Assembly: GCA_021396245.1 (NCBI GenBank)
Contig: WNYE01000041.1
Coordinates: forward strand, 186,001-250,000
Length of the DNA: 64,000 bases
Source: Sporothrix humicola
Lineage: Eukaryota > Ascomycota > Sordariomycetes > Ophiostomatales > Ophiostomataceae
Direction: 5' to 3'
Positions 58,201 through 64,000 of the stretch are shown in pieces. A program made the translations under genes and the position numbers. Under the pieces are notes generated by a model. That model searched no databases and was not told the DNA's origin. It saw only the letters and a list, made by a program, of their open reading frames with translations. Position 1 is the stretch's first letter. Each line of letters starts with the position of its first letter.

Positions 58201-58689
58201 GGGCTCTTGTGGTTCGTGCCTGCATGTTTTGTCTCCTTCTCTTGCACAGTTTCGATGTGGTGGGCTTGCTGGGCTGGGCCCTGCCAAGATCCCGCTCCCT
58301 GGGCACCTTCCCTCTGTGCTGACCTTGTCCTGCACCTTCCTGCACCTTCCTGCAAACTGCAAACTGCACTGCACCACGCGCTGTGTCGTGCCTGCTGTAG
58401 GATCGTGCTTTCGTCCCTCCGCACTTATCTCATCGCCTGCATTCGGGTCCGTCCCACACCCTTCCTTCCTCTCACGCCTCACACGCACCCCCCTTTTTGC
58501 TCCTCCCCTTTTCGTATGGCCTGGATGCAAATGTGTATCTCTCCCATGACGCCTGCGGCGCGCCTTCTTGGGATTGCCCTCGATGGCCGCGCCTTCATGT
58601 ATTGTGTCGTAAAATGCACCCAAATACAAATGCATCTGCGGCCTTCCTCAGGAACACGCACCTTCCTCGCGTTGTGGTTAGCTACTTAG
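52291..58689. other. Long gene-free spacer between divergent genes
   Basis: This is the left part of the 8.0 kb between the AIG1-like gene (minus) and the coiled-coil gene (plus). It contains only short overlapping frames with no domain. Its first 400 bp probably hold the AIG1-like promoter. A stretch near 54,540-54,700 is CT-rich on the + strand, and GA-rich and CT-rich patches alternate elsewhere. No tRNA, 5S or repeat family is recognised, and composition is not RIP-like. Confidence 0.5.
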
Positions 58690-59560
58690 CTCTTTTTTCA
58701 AAGGGACCTTGAATTCCCTATTTCCTTTCTCAGCTGGCCTGCTGTACCTTCTCGTTTCCCATTTCTCTCAGGCCTGCTCGCTCGCTCCTTCCCCCTCCCC
58801 CTTCACAAGTATCTTTACTATTGCGTAGCAATGCAGAGAGACATTGTCACGCTACTGTATCCACGCTAACGATTTTATCTCCTCGTGGTATCCATTTCTT
58901 TCTCCATTCCCTAGGCCTGGTCCGGCCCTCTTTCTCTCGCTCGCTCGCCTGCATTTTCGCCCTAGGGAGCCCTGGCCTTGTCTTTCCTCCAGCTCTTTTG
59001 TCCTGGCGTCTCTTGGTCGTTTTTTCTGCCCGCTGTGGCCCTCATACTAGCCCCAGCCTATCGTCCGGAAGCAATCTCTCTTGAGCCCTCCATGCGCGCA
59101 CGCCGCCTTTCTCGATCTCTCACCCTCCTTTCTCATAACGCAGCCGTCTTCCTCCCTGCTTTCCCCCCTTCCCGTCTTACACCAAACGCCTCTGTCAGAT
59201 ACTCTCCTTTTTTGTCGATTTTCTCATTGTTTTCCTTTTTGTTTCCCGACTCTCTCACGTTGCTGCTTCGTCTTTCTCTCGGTCCTCGTTTTGCTCGCCT
59301 TTCTCCTGAGCCGTGTTTATTTTTCCCGTCTCTCCCATTGCCTCTTTTGCCTCTCTCGAGAGCCCCTTCGTCTCATATCCCTTGCTGTCCGACTCGATTC
59401 CTTGACAAGGCCTCGATTTTCTCGACCAAACGCCCGCTGTTCGATTGCGTTTCTTTGTTCTCTCCTCGTTCTGGGCGTCGCCTCAAATCGACCTCCCTTT
59501 GCCGTTCGCCTCCTTTTCTCCCTTGGAACCAACCAACACGCGCGCTTGCGACTCGATTGA
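58690..59560 (+). promoter_or_regulatory. Extended pyrimidine-rich tract upstream of the coiled-coil gene
   Basis: For nearly 900 bp the + strand is dominated by C and T, with many CTCTC, CCTTTC and TCGCTCGCTCG-type runs. In filamentous fungi such tracts mark promoters and long leaders. It starts about 1.6 kb and ends about 0.8 kb before the ATG at 60,335, so the leader may be long or spliced. The open frames it contains are composition artefacts rich in Ser, Leu, Phe and Arg. Confidence 0.4.
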
Positions 59561-60334
59561 ACCGTCCGCACGCGGCCTTGGGCCTCATTGGATACAATTA
59601 CACCGTTCCTGCTTCTGCAACGGGTTTCTGCAACTGGTCGTTGTGTGCCTTCGGAGGAACTTTCTGTCAACCTTGACCGTTACACCATCCTCGAGACCGA
59701 CTGCCTGCCGATCTAGCTATCGACACCCACACTCTCGATCAACGGTTTTGGAACAGGCTCACTTGCCCAGTTTTGTCCTCGGGTCGACTTTGTACAAGGG
59801 CTTCGACGACTTGCTCTTCGACCTCTTATCTTCTGCTCTTCTCGCTCGCCTTCGACGGATTCGGATTCACGATCTGCCACTCAAACTCGGGCTGCCCTTC
59901 CGCCATGCCTTTGGTACACCGCTCCTGAGGGCTCCCGACACTTTCAACGCGGCATTGGTCGGCGTTTTCTGCCTGTCGAACGACATCGGACGTCGCTGTG
60001 TGCCTGCCAACCCTTAACGACGTCGACGTGCATCTTGTGCTACTGTGCAACAATACACCACTGGTCCGACAGCCGTTCAGGCTGCCCAATCGCCTGGGCC
60101 TTGCCCATTTCCCCCCAACTGACATAACAAGCAGTGACAATCCGATTTTTGTCGGTTGTACTGATCTTGTATTTTTTTCGTCTGCAGGTAACCGCAGATT
60201 CAAAGTGCCTGGCTACTGGCCGGAAAACCAATAACACGGCATTGGGTGCACAGTATTTTATGTCGGTATAACCGACCGGTCACCAACGGCCTTATTTGCC
60301 TCAGCTGTTGATCGAAATACCCTACACCGACACA
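59561..60334 (+). other. Probable leader region of the coiled-coil gene
   Basis: About 0.8 kb between the CT tract and the start codon. A pyrimidine tract followed by CAG at about 60,180-60,187 could be a leader acceptor site. No independent gene is supported. Confidence 0.35.
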
Positions 60335-62955
60335 ATGTCGTCTACAGCGACCGAAGCCTCGGCGGCGCTGCGCCAGAACGGCCAAAATGCCCAGCTCGCC
60401 GTCCGCCTTTCCCCCATCCCGCCATCACGCTCTCCAGCGGCATCGCCTGGCCCCGAACAAAATCAAAACTCGGCAGAATTTGTCCCGCGTAGACGACCAA
60501 AGAAGCCTGCAATTCCACGGCATCCGATCCCGACCATGCAGGAGGCCTTTGCCGAATCTCTGGCCGAAGTCTCGTCTGGCACGCTTTCTATGAAACCGAA
60601 ATTGCGGGTCGACACGCCTCAAATTCGCCGTGACCGTCTTCTTGACCAAGATAAGACGGAAGGCCCACCCGCTGCCATGTGGCGGATGCGTCCGGCCCAG
60701 AATTGCCACGAGTTGCGCAAGCTTCTGGCCCAGATTGCTTTTGGTGTCTATTTGCTGCTGAAGGGCATGGCAAATAGCGATGCTCAGGTCGTGGCAATCC
60801 TGCAAGGCCATATTGACGAGGTGGATGACTTTTTGAAGACGGCCATGGAAGACCTGAAACTGGCGACGCAGGACCTCAATACTCGTCTCGACTACCTGAA
60901 GCTGCCCCTGGGCAATCTGCCTGCATTCGAAGAGATGCTGGAAGACCGCGAGTTCCGCCTTCGCATTGTTGAAGGCAACGTCCGCATTGAGCACATTTTG
61001 TCACGGACGACCACCGCCCTGGTGCAGACGATCCAGGATGTCTCAGAGGGTCTTCGGTCAACAAAAGAGTTCACAACCTACCTCACAAAGGAAGAGAACG
61101 GCCCGTGGCGCCATGAGCGGCCACCAGAGGTTGCTGAGATTTTCGAGGCCATGCGTGGAAACGCCGAGGGTTGGCTGAACGCTTTTGCTGATTTGGAGGA
61201 GAAAACCAACACTTTGGATCTTTTGATCTCCAAACTGGCCGACATGGTCACCGAGATGGACCGGTGCGCTGGTGAGGTGAGCCGCCGAACAAGAGTATGT
61301 CCCAGTCCCTATTCGACTCTATTTTACGGGTGTTTCTTTTGAGACACATCTCCTTTTCAAATTTATTGGTTTGATCCATAATTCTAACCCTCTTCGTGCC
61401 ACAGTTCAGCATCAAGCCATACACGCTACCGGAGCTCACGAGTCGTGTGTCACAGGAGTCTCAAGAGTCACAAGACTCTTCGTTTCTGGGGTCCTACGAG
61501 GCGACGCCACCATTGTCTCCGGGCATTAATGTGAACCCAATGCCGCCTCGCCTCTCTCTCCGGTTTAGTGCACTGGGCGATATTCTGGCTCCCAACTTTC
61601 TGGAACTGGGCTCAGGAAGCGGCAGCACCGCTCCTCCTGCTCCCGATACTCTGCTCCCAACTCTCCAATATACACCGCCCGCCGAAGTTTCTGGTGAGCG
61701 GCTGGGCTCTGGGAAATTTGCACCTTCAAATCCATTTGAAGACCCGATCCAGACGCCTTCGGCCAACCAAAAACACGACGGAGACACCGCAGACACAGAC
61801 AGCCAGGATGCCGACGCAGTGACGATCAAATCAAATACAACGGCCATCAAGGATGCACCTGCCCATTCACCGGCGGAACACGATTTTATGCCAGTCCCGC
61901 TGCGCATAACAGTTGACCCAGCAAAGACTGGCCCACCAGCCACTGAGGCGGTTAACAGCCCGGTTGAGTCCCTCTCGCCTCAAGAAAAGACGATTGACGA
62001 CGAGCCGCTCTACATCCTGCAACCCAAGATCTACTCGCCCCAGCCATCACCGCTGCCATCACCTAGTGTCCCCGACAGTGGCAGGAACAACTCCAGCCCG
62101 GATCTTACATCATCACAGCCCCGGTCTCGTGCAGAGGCTCCTTCGCCGCGCTTGTTCATTCCCCCAGTCGAAGAACGTCTTAGCTATAGAAGTGGCACAT
62201 CGCCTCTCTCGAGCGGATCGTACGGCGGTAGCCATTCGGCAGTATCAAGACAGTCCCCGAGTGTCGTCTCGCCAGCAGATTCGGTGTCGTCGGACCGGAC
62301 TGCTGAGATGGAATTCAACAAAGGCATTCCCAAGAAGAAGACGTCGATCCGTGAACGCGTGTCTCTTCGTACGACTCCACCAGACGCTATCCTGGTGCCA
62401 CCGCCTAACGCGACACCTCTGCAGCGCCCTGTCTTTGCTTCGCCGAGGACGTATCAAAACTACCGGACGTTTACGGGCCCAGACTCGGCCTACAGCTCGG
62501 ACATGGACCGTACTGCTAGCGTTCAGTTCAGCGAGGCACCACCTGCGACTATGAATGGTGCCGGGCACAACTACTCGCCACCCACGATTCCCAACGTCAT
62601 TCCTTCGCCGCACTCGGACCAGCAGTACTTCCGTCCCGTGCAGGCCAGCCCGCACTCGCCTCTTCAGCAGCGTCCTCACACCGCCGGCCAGGTCCCTTCG
62701 CGGCCGTACCATTTGCGTAATGCCCCGTCATCAATGGGTATGAGCATGCTCAGTAGCGTGACGACAATGACGCAGGACTCCAAGGGCCAGCCGGTGCTGA
62801 AGAAGAAGCGCAGTGCTTTTGGCTGGCTGAAGAAGGCGTTTACTCTAGACGAGGACGAGCGTGTCACTTTTGATCAGCGCAGACAGGCCCAGGAGCGAAA
62901 CCTGTACTACGACACCAAGAGCCCCAAGTTCTTGGACGGAAAGCGCATCAAGTGA
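60335..62955 (+). CDS. Fungal coiled-coil protein of unknown function
   Basis: Two exons (60,335-61,294; 61,405-62,955), separated by a 110-nt intron, give 836 residues. I do not recognise a characterised family. Residues 1-110 are polar, with a short conserved-looking stretch HPIPTMQEAFAESLAEVSSG. Residues 120-320 form a mostly helical, coiled-coil-prone block (CHELRKLLAQIAFGVYLLLK, LRIVEGNVRIEHILSRTTTA) with almost no prolines. From there to about 770 the chain is Ser/Pro-rich and disordered, with many SP/TP phosphorylation-type sites. The last 70 residues are basic and well ordered again (KKKRSAFGWLKKAFTLDEDE, ending FLDGKRIK) and could bind membrane or a partner. A cytoskeletal or polarity scaffold would fit, but that is only a guess from the layout. 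Confidence 0.85.
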
Positions 62956-63613
62956 TCGACCTACAATCTACATCTCACCATATGTTGCAACATCTACTCC
63001 ACCGACCTCATTTTTGGAAAATATACAACAAAAAAAGCCAAGAAGATACCCCTTCGGATACCCCCATCGCATCTATTTACCACCTACACATGATTCCCAC
63101 AGCATTGCCGCTGCTATTTCCTCTCCCGTTTCTTTCCTTTTATTGCTCTTTCTGTTTTGCATCTACGAAAGCATAGCGTGTCTTGTTACTTTATCTGGCT
63201 CTCTCCTTATTTCCTTGTCTACGTTTCTGATACCTGTCCATCTCTATTTCCTATTGTCACTCGTCTCTGCTTTTATTTGTCTTTTACCACTACTGTTTAT
63301 TGTGTCTACCCACTCTCATACATCTCTTGTGTCTACTTTCCTTACTATTTCCTATTGTCTAAACTAATCAACCATATGGAGGCGCAACTCAGGAGCGCGC
63401 GACGCGGCATGGGAGGCTTTTTGGATTAAACAAGAATTATGATAGCGTTGTTAATGAATACGAAATTGGATATCTATATACAGTATGCAGGCCTCTTACT
63501 TTCCGAATGATGTGAATTATTACATGCTGCCAGATATTTTCTGGATGCTATCCTGTAGTCTACTTCTATATGTTGTAAACAAGAACCCGAATAAAATAAA
63601 GCCATGATGCTCT
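62956..63613. other. Convergent 3' region before the thioesterase gene
   Basis: This 658-bp region is T- and pyrimidine-rich after the coiled-coil gene, with AT-rich sequence near 63,420-63,610 that probably contains the thioesterase transcript end. No gene is seen. Confidence 0.6.
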
Positions 63614-64000
63614 CTACAGCCTCTCTTTCAATGCAATAAAGACACAGTCTGCCTTGGCCAGCATCTGCGACTTGCCATCCCACACAGCGCCCTCGAGATA
63701 GTACTTGCGAGTTCCCTCCATGCGAATTAAGCGTGCCGTGACCAGAATGGGTGCTGGTGTGCGGACTGGTCTTAGATATGTCGTGTTGAGATAACCCGTG
63801 ACGAAGCCCTTGTCGACAGTGGCGGATTGTAGTGCAGCTGCTTCAGGGCCGTAAGGGTCGGCAGATGCCGGCAGTGGTGGCGCTACAGCACCGATGCGGT
63901 CGTTGTGCTTGGCACGAGCGCGGTTGAGCGGGATCAAGAGGCCCAGGACTTCGTCGAGAATCGTGGCCACGATGCCGCCGTGCGTAACGCCAATATGGCC
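63614..64000 (-). CDS. Hotdog-fold thioesterase (PaaI/4HBT type), 5' part missing
   Basis: The frame is open to the window edge, so 129 codons including the stop are present and the N-terminus lies beyond 64,000. The first visible segment, GHIGVTHGGIVATILDEVLG, is the hotdog active-site helix region of THEM4/PaaI-like thioesterases, with the HGG motif and a downstream Asp and Glu. The segments GYLNTTYLRPV and YLEGAVWDGKSQMLAKADCVF are the following central strands of the fold. Such enzymes hydrolyse acyl-CoA thioesters. The insertion between the active-site helix and the second strand (RIGAVAPPLPASADPYGPEA) is polar and typical of fungal members. Substrate chain length and cellular location cannot be deduced from this fragment. 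Confidence 0.85.
   Translation of the reverse strand, partial: GHIGVTHGGIVATILDEVLGLLIPLNRARAKHNDRIGAVAPPLPASADPYGPEAAALQSATVDKGFVTGYLNTTYLRPVRTPAPILVTARLIRMEGTRKYYLEGAVWDGKSQMLAKADCVFIALKERL

Noticed and set aside
58978..59676. 232-codon open frame on the + strand
   Set aside because: It lies inside the pyrimidine-rich tract, where all three frames stay open and encode Ser/Leu/Phe/Arg-rich sequence. It is a composition artefact.
1..64000. CRISPR arrays, bacterial operons, prophage or an undescribed defence system
   Set aside because: The DNA is eukaryotic nuclear sequence with spliceosomal introns. No regularly spaced repeats or prokaryotic gene arrangement were found.

Overview
The window is nuclear DNA of a filamentous ascomycete, most likely of the Sordariomycetes type. 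The support is short GT-AG introns (59-134 nt) with TGCTAAC or GCTAAC branch sites, GC-rich third codon positions, typically fungal gene families, and one AT-rich block carrying the repeat-induced point mutation (RIP) signature. I cannot name the species from the sequence.

Layout. Positions 1 to about 5,530 hold a dead Ty1/copia retrotransposon converted to AT-rich DNA by RIP. Its gag-pol can still be followed in one frame. Ordinary genic DNA follows. Three minus-strand genes come first: a large fungal membrane protein (5,687-7,495), a Cdc1/Ted1-type GPI-glycan phosphoesterase (9,868-12,534) and a six-exon intracellular GH3 beta-glucosidase (13,628-16,656). An 8.1 kb stretch without a recognisable gene precedes a vacuolar-type zinc transporter (24,804-26,824, +). 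It converges on the polarity protein Msb1 (27,771-31,384, -). Then come uracil-DNA glycosylase (36,163-37,448, -), the mitochondrial carrier Mtm1 (39,117-40,597, -), splicing factor Prp3 (41,539-43,092, +), an Fbxo9/Pof7-like F-box protein (43,834-45,774, +), a CmcJ/AsaB-like oxygenase (46,014-46,934, -), an intron-bearing tRNA-Ile(AAU) (47,729-47,822, +), the MBOAT acyltransferase Gup1 (48,953-51,077, +) and a FAR-17a/AIG1-like membrane protein (51,466-52,290, -). A second gene-free stretch of 8.0 kb leads to an unrecognised coiled-coil protein (60,335-62,955, +). A hotdog thioesterase runs off the right edge (63,614-64,000, -).

The genes are mostly independent housekeeping functions rather than an operon or secondary-metabolite cluster. 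Loose themes are GPI-anchor maturation (Cdc1/Ted1 and Gup1), metal handling (the zinc transporter and Mtm1) and polarity (Msb1).

I found no convincing undescribed multi-gene system. The observations most worth checking are: an in-frame ACG codon in strong initiation context that would add a 47-residue mitochondrial-type presequence to uracil-DNA glycosylase; the uninterrupted frame of the RIP-killed copia element; a separate 110-nt last exon of Msb1; the four-cysteine loop of Mtm1; and the two long gene-free spacers between divergent genes. All gene models are read by eye from splice signals and family knowledge. No search or expression data were available.
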